64,000 nt of DNA, from the NCBI GenBank assembly GCA_023451825.1, contig JAEXYA010000034.1:62001-126000 (forward strand), written 5' to 3'. The stretch comes from Pseudomonadota bacterium. Its GTDB lineage: Bacteria; Pseudomonadota; Alphaproteobacteria; Rhizobiales; Xanthobacteraceae. The notes beneath the pieces were generated by a model. The model was given only the letters and a program-made list of their open reading frames with translations. It had not been told where the DNA came from and searched no databases. The position numbers were made by a program, and so were the translations under genes. Shown piece after piece: positions 16,969-27,460 of the stretch; the stretch's first letter is position 1; every line of letters starts with the position of its first letter.

Positions 16969-18722
16969 CCGCACAGGCGCCGAACAAATCCCATGAGCGT
17001 CCGCCGGAGCCATGGCGTCAGCGGCTGATCCGCACGCTGCTTTATGGAAAGAACACCGATCGCGCTGCCAAGGCACGCGCGCGCGTCGGTCTTGCCATGC
17101 TCGCTTTCGGCGCCGTCTATGGCATCATTGCTGTGCGCCTCGTCGTATTTGCCGTCAATGGTGACACCCATGCGGAACGTCGCGCCGCGCGCGACGCCAT
17201 CGCCACGGCGCGTCCGGATATTGTCGATCGCAATGGCACGATCCTCGCGACCGACGTGAAGTCGCCGTCGTTGTTCTCGGAGCCACGTCGCATCATCGAC
17301 AAGGACGAAGCGGCCGAGTTGCTCACTGGCGCGCTGCCCGATCTCGACAGTGCGGAAGTGCGCGAGCGCATCAACAGCCGCAAGGGCTTTGCGTGGCTGA
17401 AGCGCGACATCACGCAACAACAGCAGCGCGACATTCATCGTCTCGGTATTCCCGGCATCGGCTTCCTGCGCGAGAACAAGCGCGTTTATCCGAACGGATC
17501 GACGGTGTCGCATGTGATCGGCCTGACCAATATCGACAATCAGGGCATCGCCGGCATCGAAAAATGGCTCGATAATAACGGCCTTGCCGATCTGCACCGC
17601 GCCGGCTTTGCCTCGGACCGCATGCAGAAGCCGGTCGAACTGGCGCTCGATACGCGCGTCGAACACGCGCTGCGCGACGAATTACTGAAGGCAAAGGCGA
17701 AGTTCAGCGCCAAGGCGGCGTCGGGGTTGGTTTCCAATATCCGCACCGGCGAAATCGTCGCCATGGTGTCGCTGCCGGATTTCGATCCGAACAATCCAAA
17801 GGAAGTGCACGATCCCGATCGCATCAATCGTCTGACGACAGGCGTGTACGAAATGGGCTCGACCTTCAAGACGCTGACGCTGGCGATGGCGCTGGACTCG
17901 GGTAAGGTGAATCTCAACACCATGTTCGATGCGCGTTACCCGCTCAAATATGGCAAGTTCAAGATTCACGACACCCATCCGGTGCCGCGTCCGATCTCGC
18001 TGGCCGAAGTGTTCACTTATTCGTCCAATGTCGGCGCTGCCAAGATCGCGCTGGGCCAGGGCGTCGAAGCGCATAAGGCGTTCCTGAAGAAGGTCGGTCA
18101 GCTCGACCGTCTGCGCACGGAATTGCCGGAAAGCGCGATGCCCATCGTGCCGAAGCGCTGGGGCGATCTCAACACCATCACGATTTCCTTCGGTCACGGC
18201 ATCGCGGTGGCGCCTCTGCAGGCCGTGATGGCCGTGAACGCCATGGTCAATGGCGGAAATCTCATTCCGCCGACCTTCATGAAGCGCACCGAAGAGGAAG
18301 CGCTGGCGATTGCGAAGCGGGTGATCAAGAAGGAAACCAGCGACAAGGTCCGCTACATGATGCGCCTCAACGCCGAAGTCGGCTCCGCGCGTCAGGCTGA
18401 GGCCAAGGCCAAAGGCTATTATCTCGGCGGCAAGACCGGCACGTCGGAAAAAGTCGTCAACGGGCGCTACTCCAAGAAGCAGGTGCTGAATTCCTTCACC
18501 GCCGTGCTGCCGATGGACAATCCGCAATATCAGGTGCTGATCATGCTGGATGAGCCGAAGGCGCTGCCGGAGACCCACGGCTTCATCACCTCGGGCTGGA
18601 ACACCGTGCCGACCGGCGGCGCTGTGATCGCCCGGATTGCGCCGCTGCTCGGCCTCGAGCCGCGCTTCGATCTGGCCCCGGCCGACCGCCTTATTCTGGC
18701 GACATCTCGGGTGACTCAGTAA
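16965..18722 (+). CDS. ftsI: Peptidoglycan D,D-transpeptidase FtsI (PBP3)
   Basis: A 585-residue septal transpeptidase that cross-links peptidoglycan with FtsW. One N-terminal membrane anchor lies near residues 43-65 (LAMLAFGAVYGIIAVRLVVF), followed by the PBP dimerisation domain (RPDIVDRNGTILA). The transpeptidase domain carries the active-site Ser299 in STFK, an SSN triad (TYSSN) and Lys490 in KTGTSEK. All catalytic motifs are intact and the length is typical. Translation is probably coupled to ftsL (ATGA overlap). A 71-bp gap separates it from the rest of the dcw operon. Confidence 0.97.
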   Translation: MTAQAPNKSHERPPEPWRQRLIRTLLYGKNTDRAAKARARVGLAMLAFGAVYGIIAVRLVVFAVNGDTHAERRAARDAIATARPDIVDRNGTILATDVKSPSLFSEPRRIIDKDEAAELLTGALPDLDSAEVRERINSRKGFAWLKRDITQQQQRDIHRLGIPGIGFLRENKRVYPNGSTVSHVIGLTNIDNQGIAGIEKWLDNNGLADLHRAGFASDRMQKPVELALDTRVEHALRDELLKAKAKFSAKAASGLVSNIRTGEIVAMVSLPDFDPNNPKEVHDPDRINRLTTGVYEMGSTFKTLTLAMALDSGKVNLNTMFDARYPLKYGKFKIHDTHPVPRPISLAEVFTYSSNVGAAKIALGQGVEAHKAFLKKVGQLDRLRTELPESAMPIVPKRWGDLNTITISFGHGIAVAPLQAVMAVNAMVNGGNLIPPTFMKRTEEEALAIAKRVIKKETSDKVRYMMRLNAEVGSARQAEAKAKGYYLGGKTGTSEKVVNGRYSKKQVLNSFTAVLPMDNPQYQVLIMLDEPKALPETHGFITSGWNTVPTGGAVIARIAPLLGLEPRFDLAPADRLILATSRVTQ

Positions 18723-18811
18723 CGCCGCATCCGCGCTTTACAGCGGGGGCAAAATGCGGTTTCCGTGGCGTTACGGAACCCGTTCGTCGTGATTTGCCCG
18801 TCCGGAGCAGC

Positions 18812-20269
18812 ATGAAACTACGCGATCTTTTCAGCAGTGATACCGTGATGGCGCCGCAGGTTGCGGACCTCGCTGTCGCGGGTCTTGCCGTGGACAGCCG
18901 CGCAGTGAAGCCGGGTGAGGTGTTTTTTGCGCTGGCGGGCGCCAAGACGGACGGCGCTCGCTTTGTTGCGCAGGCGATTGCATCAGGCGCAGTCGCCGTC
19001 GTTGGTGAACAGGCGCCGGCGGATATCGCTGTGCCATTCGTGGCCTCGTCCAATCCCCGTCTCGCCCTGGCGCTGGCAGCGGCAAAATTCTATCCGCGCC
19101 AGCCGCAGGTGATCGCAGCCGTCACCGGCACATCGGGCAAGACCTCGGTGGCATCATTCATGCGCGAGATCTGGGGCCGGCTTGGGCATGACGCCGCGAG
19201 CATCGGCACCATCGGCCTCGTCTCGCCCAAGCGCACGATCTATGGCTCGCTGACGACGCCTGATCCGATCTCGCTGCACAAACAGATCGACGAGATCACA
19301 GGTGAAGGCGTGACGCATCTTGCGCTTGAGGCGTCATCACACGGTCTCGATCAGTTTCGTCTCGATGGTGTGCGCGTCTCTGCGGGCGGCTTCACCAATC
19401 TGTCGCGCGATCACATGGATTATCATCCCGACGTCGCACATTATCTCGGCGCCAAGCTGCGGCTTTTTCTCGATCTCGTTGTCGATGGTGGTGTCGCCGT
19501 CATCGCCGCCGATCACGAGCATTCGCCGCAGGTGGTCCATGCGGCGCAGTCGCGTCACCTTCGGGTAATGAAAGTGGGGCGCAACGGCGATGGTGCAGGC
19601 GAGGGCATTCGACTGGTCGAGGCCGTGGTCGATGGTTTTGACCAAAGGCTCACGCTCGAACATCGCGGCAAGCAGCATGCCATCAAGCTGCCGCTGGTCG
19701 GTGAATTCCAGATCGAGAATGCGCTGGTCGCTGCAGGTCTCGTGATCGGGACCGGTGGAGATGTCGCGCAAACCTTTGCGGCGCTCGAACATCTCGAAGG
19801 AGCCAAGGGGCGCCTCGAGCGCGTCGGTGATTACAACGGCGCGCCCGTTTTTGTGGACTACGCGCACAAGCCGGATGCGCTCGCCAAGGCGCTGCAGGCG
19901 CTGCGGCCTTATGCGAAGCGCAAGCTCGTCGTGGTGTTTGGCGCCGGTGGCGACCGCGACATCGGCAAGCGTCCGCTGATGGGCGAGATCGCGGCCGAGA
20001 ATGCCGATACGGTGATCGTCACCGACGACAATCCGCGCAGCGAAGATCCGGCAACCATCCGCGCTGCCATTCTCGCCGCAGCCGAAGGCGCGACGGAGAT
20101 CGGCGATCGCGCAGAGGCCATTCGCGTCGCGGTGCAGGGACTTGAACCGGGCGATGCGCTGCTCATCGCCGGCAAGGGCCACGAGACCGGACAGATCGTC
20201 GGCAGCCAGACGCTTCCGTTCAGCGATCACGAAGCCGCGGCGGCGGCGCTTGCTGTGAGGACTTCATGA
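18812..20269 (+). CDS. murE: UDP-MurNAc-L-Ala-D-Glu:meso-diaminopimelate ligase
   Basis: A 485-residue cytoplasmic Mur ligase adding the third residue of the stem peptide. The ATP-binding loop is GTSGKTSV (about 107), and YAHKPDAL and the DNPR motif (DDNPRSEDP, about residue 407) lie in the C-terminal domain. DNPR is the signature for meso-diaminopimelate rather than lysine, consistent with a Gram-negative envelope. The start at 18812 follows GGAG (18803-18806); an in-frame TTG at 18794 is less likely. The gene overlaps murF by 4 bp. Confidence 0.97.
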   Translation: MKLRDLFSSDTVMAPQVADLAVAGLAVDSRAVKPGEVFFALAGAKTDGARFVAQAIASGAVAVVGEQAPADIAVPFVASSNPRLALALAAAKFYPRQPQVIAAVTGTSGKTSVASFMREIWGRLGHDAASIGTIGLVSPKRTIYGSLTTPDPISLHKQIDEITGEGVTHLALEASSHGLDQFRLDGVRVSAGGFTNLSRDHMDYHPDVAHYLGAKLRLFLDLVVDGGVAVIAADHEHSPQVVHAAQSRHLRVMKVGRNGDGAGEGIRLVEAVVDGFDQRLTLEHRGKQHAIKLPLVGEFQIENALVAAGLVIGTGGDVAQTFAALEHLEGAKGRLERVGDYNGAPVFVDYAHKPDALAKALQALRPYAKRKLVVVFGAGGDRDIGKRPLMGEIAAENADTVIVTDDNPRSEDPATIRAAILAAAEGATEIGDRAEAIRVAVQGLEPGDALLIAGKGHETGQIVGSQTLPFSDHEAAAAALAVRTS

Positions 20270-21702
20270 GCGACTTTCTCTGGACGCCGGCCGCGATGGC
20301 CGAGGCGATGAGCGCAGAGATGTATGGCGATCTTCCCGCCGGCATCACGGGCATCTCCATCGACAGCCGCACCATCAAGCCCGGCGAAGCCTATTTCGCC
20401 ATCACCGGCGACGTGCATGACGGCCATCGCTTCGTCGATGCCGCGCTGAAGAACGGCGCTGCGCTCGCGGTGGTGGAAGCCGCGCAATGCGAAGACTTCG
20501 TTGCCGATGCGCGATTGCTCGTGGTCGAAGACGTGCTCGACGGCCTCGTTGCGCTCGGTATCGCCGCGCGTGCGCGATTGGGCGCGCGTGTCGTCGCCGT
20601 CACCGGTTCGGTCGGCAAGACCTCGACCAAGGAAGCCTTGTTGCGCGTGCTGTCCGCACAAGGTCCCACGCATGCATCGGTGGCGTCGTTCAACAATCAC
20701 TGGGGCGTGCCGCTGACGCTGGCGCGTTGTCCCGCCGATGTCCGTTTCGCGATCTTCGAGATCGGCATGAGCAGCGCGGGAGAGATCGAAGCGCTGGTGA
20801 AAATGGTGCGCCCGCATTATGCGGTCATCACCACCGTCGAGCCGGTGCATCTGGAATTCTTCTCCGGCATCGAGGCGATCGCGGATGCCAAGGCGGAAAT
20901 CTTCCTCGGCGTTGAACCTGACGGCGTCGCCATTCTCAACCGCGACAATCATCAGTTCGCGCGCTTGCAAAAGAGCGCCAAGAAGGCCGGCGTGTCGCGC
21001 ATCGTGTCCTTCGGTGCCGATGCCAAGGCTGATGCGCGGCTGATCGATATCGCGCTGCATCCGACCTGCTCGGCCGTGCATGCCGACGTGCTCGGCCAGG
21101 ACATCACCTACAAATTCGGCATGCCAGGTCGCCATATGGCGATGAACTCGCTGGCGGTGCTGGCGGCCGCATCGCTGATGGGTGCGGATCTTGCCCATGC
21201 GGCGCTCACTCTATCGCAGGTCGTGCCGGCCGAAGGCCGCGGCGTGCGCCAGATGCTGGAAGTCTCCGGCGGCGAGGCGCTCGTGATCGACGAAACCTTC
21301 AACGCCAATCCGGCCTCGACCGCTGCGGCCTTGAACGTGCTCGGCGCGGCTGCCATCGGCGGGCAGGGGCGGCGCATCGCGGTGCTTGGCGACATGCTCG
21401 AACTCGGCCCGCGCGGCGCTGAACTCCATGCCGGCCTGCTGGAGGCTGTGACCTCCAACGCAATCGATCTGGTATTTTGCTGTGGCCCGCTGATGCGCAA
21501 CCTGTGGGATGCCCTTCCCACCGGCAAGCGGGCCGGTTATGCCGGGGATGCAAAGGCGCTCGAATCGCAGGTGGTGAGTGCAATCCGGGCTGGCGATGCC
21601 ATCCTGGTCAAGGGCTCGAAGGGCTCCAAGATGGGCCCGATCGTGGCCGCGCTGACCAACCGCTTTCCCGGCAATGCCGCGCGCGACGACGCTGCGGAAT
21701 AA
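20266..21702 (+). CDS. murF: UDP-MurNAc-tripeptide:D-alanyl-D-alanine ligase
   Basis: A 478-residue Mur ligase that adds D-Ala-D-Ala, made by the Ddl encoded about 14 kb downstream, to complete the pentapeptide. It shows the N-terminal substrate-binding domain (GISIDSRTIKPGEAYFAI), the P-loop GSVGKTSTKE (about residue 113), the FNNHWGVPLT motif typical of MurF, and the C-terminal domain with DETFNANPAS. The length is normal. Its start overlaps the murE stop (ATGA), and mraY begins 10 bp after its stop. Confidence 0.97.
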   Translation: MSDFLWTPAAMAEAMSAEMYGDLPAGITGISIDSRTIKPGEAYFAITGDVHDGHRFVDAALKNGAALAVVEAAQCEDFVADARLLVVEDVLDGLVALGIAARARLGARVVAVTGSVGKTSTKEALLRVLSAQGPTHASVASFNNHWGVPLTLARCPADVRFAIFEIGMSSAGEIEALVKMVRPHYAVITTVEPVHLEFFSGIEAIADAKAEIFLGVEPDGVAILNRDNHQFARLQKSAKKAGVSRIVSFGADAKADARLIDIALHPTCSAVHADVLGQDITYKFGMPGRHMAMNSLAVLAAASLMGADLAHAALTLSQVVPAEGRGVRQMLEVSGGEALVIDETFNANPASTAAALNVLGAAAIGGQGRRIAVLGDMLELGPRGAELHAGLLEAVTSNAIDLVFCCGPLMRNLWDALPTGKRAGYAGDAKALESQVVSAIRAGDAILVKGSKGSKMGPIVAALTNRFPGNAARDDAAE

Positions 21703-21712
21703 GGCAGGCTGA

Positions 21713-22795
<1,083 letters not shown>

Positions 22796-22799
22796 TCGC

Positions 22800-24197
22800 G
22801 TGACCCCCGTCACCTCATTCGCTGGCAAGACCGTCGCGGTGTTCGGCCTCGGCGGCTCCGGCCTTGCATCCTGCCATGCGCTGAAGGCCGGCGGTGCCGA
22901 AGTCATCGCCTGCGATGACAGCGCCGACAAGATGGCCGAAGCCGCGCGTGCCGGTTTCATCACTGCCGATCTGCGCACGGTGTCCTGGGCCAGCTTTGCG
23001 GCTCTCGTGCTCACGCCCGGCGTGCCTCTCACGCATCCGCAGCCGCACTGGACCGTGCTCGCCGCGCGCGAGGCCGGCATCGAGGTGATCGGCGATGTCG
23101 AATTGTTCTGTCGCGAGCGCAAGCGTCATGCGCCGGATGCGCCGTTCATCGCCATCACCGGCACCAATGGCAAATCGACCACGACGGCCCTGATCGCGCA
23201 TCTGGTGCGCGAGGCCGGTTTCGATACGCAGATGGGCGGCAATATCGGCACCGCGATCCTGTCGCTGGAGCCGCCGCGCGCCGGCCGCGTGCATGTGATC
23301 GAGATGTCGTCCTATCAAATCGACCTCACGCCGTCGCTCGATCCCAGTGTCGGTATCCTGCTGAATGTCACGCCCGATCACATCGATCGCCACGGCACCA
23401 TCGACCACTACGCTGCCGTGAAGGAGCGCCTCGTCGCCGGCGTGCAGCCGAATGGCACGGCGATCGTCGGCGTCGATGACGACTGGTGCAGCAAGATCGC
23501 GGATCGCCTGTCGCAGGCCGGTAAGCAAGTGGTGCGCGTCTCGGTCGAACATCCGCTTGCCGATGGTCTCACCATCGATGGCAGCCGGATCGTCGAGAAT
23601 GCCGGCGGCGCGCAGAACGTTGTTGCCGATCTCGCCGATATCGGCTCGCTGCGCGGGCTGCACAATGCTCAGAACGCAGCAGCAGCTTCTGCCGCCGTGC
23701 GCGCGCTGGGCGTCAGCCTCGACGTGCTGCAAAAAGGGCTTCGCTCATTCCCTGGTCTTGCTCATCGCATGGAGCAGGTCGGTCATCTCGGCACCACGCT
23801 GTTCGTGAATGACAGCAAGGCCACTAATGCCGATGCCGCGGCCAAGGCGCTGTCGTCCTTCACCGATATCTTCTGGATCGCCGGCGGCAAGGCAAAGGAG
23901 GGCGGCATTGCGCCGCTCGCCGAATTCTTCCCGCGCGTGAAGAAGGCCTATCTGATCGGCGAAGCCGCCAATGATTTTTCGCGGACGCTGGACGGCAAGG
24001 TGCCTTACGATGTGAGCGTGACGCTCGACGCCGCCGTCGCCAATGCCGCGCGCGATGCAGCCGAAGCCGGGCTCGCCGCGCCTGTCGTGCTGCTATCGCC
24101 GGCCTGCGCGTCCTTCGACCAGTTCCGCAATTTCGAAATCCGCGGCGACCGGTTTCGAGAGCTCGTGCTGGCGCTGGATGGCGTGAAGAAAGTGTAG
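22800..24197 (+). CDS. murD: UDP-MurNAc-L-alanine:D-glutamate ligase
   Basis: A 465-residue cytoplasmic Mur ligase that adds D-Glu. It has a Rossmann N-terminal domain (VFGLGGSGLASCHAL), the P-loop GTNGKSTTTALI (about residue 121), NVTPDHIDRHG, and the C-terminal NDSKATN and SPACASFDQF motifs. The start is a GTG at 22800, 4 bp after the mraY stop, with mraY/murD spacing typical of coupled genes. Unusually, about 900 bp of repeat-rich DNA follows before ftsW, where these genes are normally adjacent. Confidence 0.97.
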   Translation: MTPVTSFAGKTVAVFGLGGSGLASCHALKAGGAEVIACDDSADKMAEAARAGFITADLRTVSWASFAALVLTPGVPLTHPQPHWTVLAAREAGIEVIGDVELFCRERKRHAPDAPFIAITGTNGKSTTTALIAHLVREAGFDTQMGGNIGTAILSLEPPRAGRVHVIEMSSYQIDLTPSLDPSVGILLNVTPDHIDRHGTIDHYAAVKERLVAGVQPNGTAIVGVDDDWCSKIADRLSQAGKQVVRVSVEHPLADGLTIDGSRIVENAGGAQNVVADLADIGSLRGLHNAQNAAAASAAVRALGVSLDVLQKGLRSFPGLAHRMEQVGHLGTTLFVNDSKATNADAAAKALSSFTDIFWIAGGKAKEGGIAPLAEFFPRVKKAYLIGEAANDFSRTLDGKVPYDVSVTLDAAVANAARDAAEAGLAAPVVLLSPACASFDQFRNFEIRGDRFRELVLALDGVKKV

Positions 24198-24210
24198 GAG
24201 CGCAGGGCTT

Positions 24211-24375
24211 TCCCTCCCCCAAGCCGCGCAGCGGCGCAGCGGGGAGGGTGGATTGAAGCGAGCGTCCAGCGAGCTTCAAGACGGGTGGGGTCTATCCCCG
24301 CGTGACGTCAGCGTTTGGGGAAGCACCCCACCCCGGCCCTCCCCACTGCGCCGCTGCGCGGCTTGAGGGAGGGAG
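24211..24375. repeat. CTCCCTCCCC palindromic repeat, copy downstream of murD
   Basis: It begins TCCCTCCCCC and ends GAGGGAGGGA. Internal inverted arms include GCCGCGCAGCGGCGCAGCGGGGAGGG-type sequence and its complement in the CCCTCCCCACTGCGCCGCTGCGCGGC region, plus a GGGTGGGGTCTATCCCC segment. The same GTGGGGTCTATCCCC...CGTGACGTC stretch recurs at about 46971, so these are copies of one element. Confidence 0.75.
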
Positions 24376-24744
24376 CACGTCTGTCCGTGCGTCGTTTCAT
24401 CTCGACATGTCAAACAGCCACGTCATTTCTCTAATCATGCGGTCGCATTCTCGCGGCGCCCATGGCGTCCGAGTTATGAGCATTTCTCCCCTCGAGACAT
24501 GAGGGGAGGCGGCACGCCGTAAGGCGCGTTGGGTAGCTTTTGTCGTGGTCAAATCCTGCTGGATCGCCAGCAAGCCCCGACCACGCAACGCCTTACGGCG
24601 CGCCACCGCGGGACTTTTGGCTGGAGGACCGTTCTGTCGCACACCGGCGCGTCCCTTACTCCTCCGCTGCGCAGAGTTTCGGTTTCGCTGATCCCGAGGG
24701 TTTTCCCCTCGTTCACCCGTGCCGTCGCAGCCGACCTATCGGCG

Positions 24745-25021
24745 CTCCCCCATAGTGGGGAGGGACGGTGACCCCTAGCCTCCCGAGTCCTGCTTGCGAG
24801 GCAGGCCGCGGGCTCCGCATCTTGTCCCGCTTCCAGAACGCCTCATGAAAGCGTCCCCTCGCGAACAAGACCATGCGGATATCGCTGATGGTGGGAATTT
24901 TGTCAAGAACAAAATATGAACACGCCGAGTGGGGAGAGGCCCCACCCGTCTCGATGCCCGCTGAACGCTCGCATCGATCCACCGTCCCCGCTGCGCGGCT
25001 GTGCCGCTTGAGGGAGGGAGA
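24745..25021. repeat. CTCCCTCCCC-type repeat fragments before ftsW
   Basis: A short CTCCCCCATAGTGGGGAG hairpin starts at about 24745. From 24928 to 25021 a further copy runs from GAGTGGGGAGAGGCCCCACC to CTTGAGGGAGGGAG. Together with the copy at 24211 these fill most of the murD-ftsW gap. A single-copy-looking stretch with the LexA-type box lies between the two fragments. Confidence 0.6.
24878..24921 (-). promoter_or_regulatory. LexA-type SOS box overlapping a minus-strand promoter
   Basis: GAACAAAATATGAAC (24907-24921) is a direct GAAC repeat with a 7-bp spacer, the alphaproteobacterial LexA operator pattern. On the minus strand it abuts TTGACA (24906 to 24901), followed after 17 bp by GATATC (24883 to 24878) as a weak -10. 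An ATTTTGT/ACAAAAT inverted repeat (24897-24915) overlaps. Transcription would run into the repeat spacer toward murD. No target gene is evident. Confidence 0.55.
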
Positions 25022-25105
25022 AGCAAACATTTTTCACGATCCCTTAACCCTCTGGCAACCGTAATGCCGCATCGGTAAAGGCTTATCGATCCGCAGGATG
25101 CGCCC

Positions 25106-26254
25106 ATGATTACTCGCGAACATCGCACCCCGCTTAGCGAATGGTGGTGGACCGTGGACCGCCTGCTGCTGGCTGCGATCATCGCGCTGATGCTGGCCGG
25201 CGTGATCCTGTCGCTGGCTGCGTCTCCTCCGGTGGCGACGCGCATCGGTCTCGAGCCGTTCCACTTCTTCAACCGCCACATCCTGTTTCTGGTGCCGTCC
25301 GTCATCGTGCTGATCGGCGTGTCCTTCATGTCGCCGCGGCAGATCCGCCGCTCGGCGCTGGTCGTGTTCGGACTGTCGGTTCTGCTGATCCTCGCGACAC
25401 TCGGTTTCGGGCCTGAAGTGAAGGGCGCCAAGCGCTGGATCACCATTCTCGGCATCAATATCCAGGCTTCGGAGGCGGCCAAGCCGTCCTTCATCGTCAT
25501 CGCGGCCTGGCTGTTCTCCGAATCCATCCGCAAGCCGGGCATGCCCGCCACCTCCATGGCGGTGGTGATGCTGATCATGCTGGTCTCGCTGCTCATCATG
25601 CAGCCGGACTTCGGCCAGACCATGCTGATCCTGATGGCCTGGGGCTCGCTGTTCTTTATCGCGGGCATGCGCATGGTGTGGGTGGCCGGTCTTGCCGGCG
25701 CTGCAGCAGGCGGTCTGTTCCTCGCTTATTTCATGGTCCCGCACGTCGCCGGCCGTATCAAGCGCTTCATGGATCCCGCCTCGGGCGACACGTTCCAGGT
25801 CGATACCGCGATGGAAGCCTTTTCGAATGGCGGCTGGTATGGCCTCGGTCCGGGCGAGGGCATCGCTAAGCGCAGCCTGCCCGACAGCCACACCGATTTC
25901 GTGTTCGCCGTCGGCGCCGAGGAATTCGGCATCCTGCTGTGCCTCGCTTTGCTGGCCTTGTTCGCTTTCATCGTCATTCGTGCGCTGTCGCGGGCCTATG
26001 CCACGGAAGACCTGTTCTCGCGCTTTGCTGCGTCCGGTCTTGCGATCCTGTTCGGCGTGCAGGCCGCCATCAACATGGCCGTCAACCTGCACCTCATCCC
26101 GGCCAAGGGCATGACGCTGCCTTTCATCTCCTATGGCGGCTCGTCCATGATCTCGCTGGCCTACAGCGTCGGCATGCTGCTCGCGCTGACGCGCATGCGG
26201 CCACGCACGGAAGTCGAAGCCATTGATGCGCATGTCGCGCGCACTTACGCGTGA
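25106..26254 (+). CDS. ftsW: Septal peptidoglycan glycosyltransferase FtsW (SEDS family)
   Basis: A 382-residue SEDS protein with about ten membrane segments. It polymerises lipid II at the septum together with FtsI. Motifs include GAKRWI, QPDFGQT, the conserved Asp region PDSHTDFVFAVGAEEFG, and the C-terminal KGMTLPFISYGGSS signature. The ATG at 25106 is the natural start. The stop overlaps the murG start, indicating coupling. Because murD lies 900 bp upstream across a repeat field, ftsW-murG may have its own promoter. Confidence 0.97.
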   Translation: MITREHRTPLSEWWWTVDRLLLAAIIALMLAGVILSLAASPPVATRIGLEPFHFFNRHILFLVPSVIVLIGVSFMSPRQIRRSALVVFGLSVLLILATLGFGPEVKGAKRWITILGINIQASEAAKPSFIVIAAWLFSESIRKPGMPATSMAVVMLIMLVSLLIMQPDFGQTMLILMAWGSLFFIAGMRMVWVAGLAGAAAGGLFLAYFMVPHVAGRIKRFMDPASGDTFQVDTAMEAFSNGGWYGLGPGEGIAKRSLPDSHTDFVFAVGAEEFGILLCLALLALFAFIVIRALSRAYATEDLFSRFAASGLAILFGVQAAINMAVNLHLIPAKGMTLPFISYGGSSMISLAYSVGMLLALTRMRPRTEVEAIDAHVARTYA

Positions 26255-27357
26255 TGAGTACATCTCCTCTCATCCTGCTCGCGGCCGGTGGCACCGGTGG
26301 CCACCTGTTTCCGGCCGAAGCGCTCGGCGTCGCCCTGATGAAGCGCGGCCTGCGCGTGCGTCTGGTCACCGATGCGCGGGCGCTGAAATATAGCGGGCTG
26401 TTTTCGCGCGACATGATCGACGTGGTGCCGAGCGAAACGGTGCGGTCGCGCAATCCGTTGTCGCTGGCCCGCACCGGCGTGATGCTGGCGGCCGGCACGG
26501 CGATGGCGTTCAATCTGATGCTGCGCCAGAAGCCTGCCGCCGTGATCGGCTTTGGCGGCTATCCGACCCTTCCGCCGCTGTTCGCCGCGCGCATGTTCGG
26601 TGTCCCCAGCATCATCCACGATTCCAACGCCGTGATGGGCCGTGCCAATCGCCTGCTGTCGAGGAAGGTGAATGCGATCGCGACCTCGCTGCCCGGCGTG
26701 CTCGATCGTGATCCCGAACTGGCAAAGAAGACGACGACCACCGGCACGCCGATGCGCCCGGCGATCCTCGCCGCCGCGGCTGTTACGTACAGCGCGCCGG
26801 ATCTCACTGCGCCGTTTCGCCTGCTTGTGGTGGGTGGCAGCCAGGGCGCACGCATCATGGCGGATATCGTGCCGCCGGCCATCGAGAAGCTCGAACCGTC
26901 ATTGTGGAGCCGTCTGATCCTCACGCAACAAGTGCGTGAAGAGGATATGCCGCGCGTTCGTGCCATCTATGATCAGCTCAAGATCAAGACCGAGCTCGCA
27001 CCGTTCTTTTCCGATCTGCCCGCACGCCTCGCGTCCAGTCATCTCGTGATCTCGCGCTCCGGCGCCGGCACGGTCGCCGAACTCGGCGCCATCGGCCGTC
27101 CGTCGATCCTGGTGCCGCTGCCCGGTGCCATCGATCAGGACCAGCATGCCAATGCCGGCGTGCTCGCCGATGCCGGCGGCGCCATCCGCCTCCCGCAAAG
27201 CGAATTCACGCCATTGCGGCTGGCGTCGGAAATCTCAGCGCTTGCGGGCGAGCCGGCACGTCTCAACGAGATGGCGCGCGACGCGCAGAAAGTCGGCCGC
27301 CTCGATGCCGCAGATCGGCTGGCCGATCTGGTGATGCAGGTCGCGAAGATTTCTTGA
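26254..27357 (+). CDS. murG: UDP-GlcNAc:undecaprenyl-PP-MurNAc-pentapeptide GlcNAc transferase
   Basis: A 367-residue GT-B glycosyltransferase that makes lipid II at the cytoplasmic face of the inner membrane. It has the N-terminal glycine-rich loop AAGGTGGHLFPAEAL, IGFGGYPTLPP, the HDSNAVMGRANRLL motif, VVGGSQGARIM, and SRSGAGTVAELGAIGRPSILVPLP in the UDP-GlcNAc-binding half. The ATG at 26254 overlaps the ftsW stop (TGATG); a GTG at 26251 is an alternative. The gene is followed by three genes foreign to the dcw cluster rather than by murC. Confidence 0.97.
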   Translation: MSTSPLILLAAGGTGGHLFPAEALGVALMKRGLRVRLVTDARALKYSGLFSRDMIDVVPSETVRSRNPLSLARTGVMLAAGTAMAFNLMLRQKPAAVIGFGGYPTLPPLFAARMFGVPSIIHDSNAVMGRANRLLSRKVNAIATSLPGVLDRDPELAKKTTTTGTPMRPAILAAAAVTYSAPDLTAPFRLLVVGGSQGARIMADIVPPAIEKLEPSLWSRLILTQQVREEDMPRVRAIYDQLKIKTELAPFFSDLPARLASSHLVISRSGAGTVAELGAIGRPSILVPLPGAIDQDQHANAGVLADAGGAIRLPQSEFTPLRLASEISALAGEPARLNEMARDAQKVGRLDAADRLADLVMQVAKIS

Positions 27358-27460
27358 TGTCTGACTTGTCGTTCCGGGATGAAGGAATCCTGGACGCTCG
27401 CTCGCTGCCGATGACGCGACCTGCTACATGTCGCTGAACGTGACTGGGCGGGCAGAGACC

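Larger units (their letters stand above)
24198..25105. other. Repeat-filled spacer between murD and ftsW
   Basis: About 900 bp with no supported protein gene inside the dcw cluster. It contains CTCCCTCCCC-type palindromes at both ends (24211-24375, 24745-25021). An inverted pair around GCCGTAAGGCGCGTTG and CAACGCCTTACGGCGCGCC lies near 24512-24603, and a LexA-type box at 24907-24921 overlaps a minus-strand TTGACA. A 53-codon minus-strand frame (ATG at 24874, stop at 24713) follows that promoter but runs into repeat sequence, and I do not call it a gene. Confidence 0.7.

Noticed and set aside
24713..24874. A 53-codon minus-strand frame downstream of the LexA-type promoter
   Set aside because: Its start lies too close to the predicted -10, and its end runs through repeat sequence; there is no ribosome-binding site or conservation evidence.
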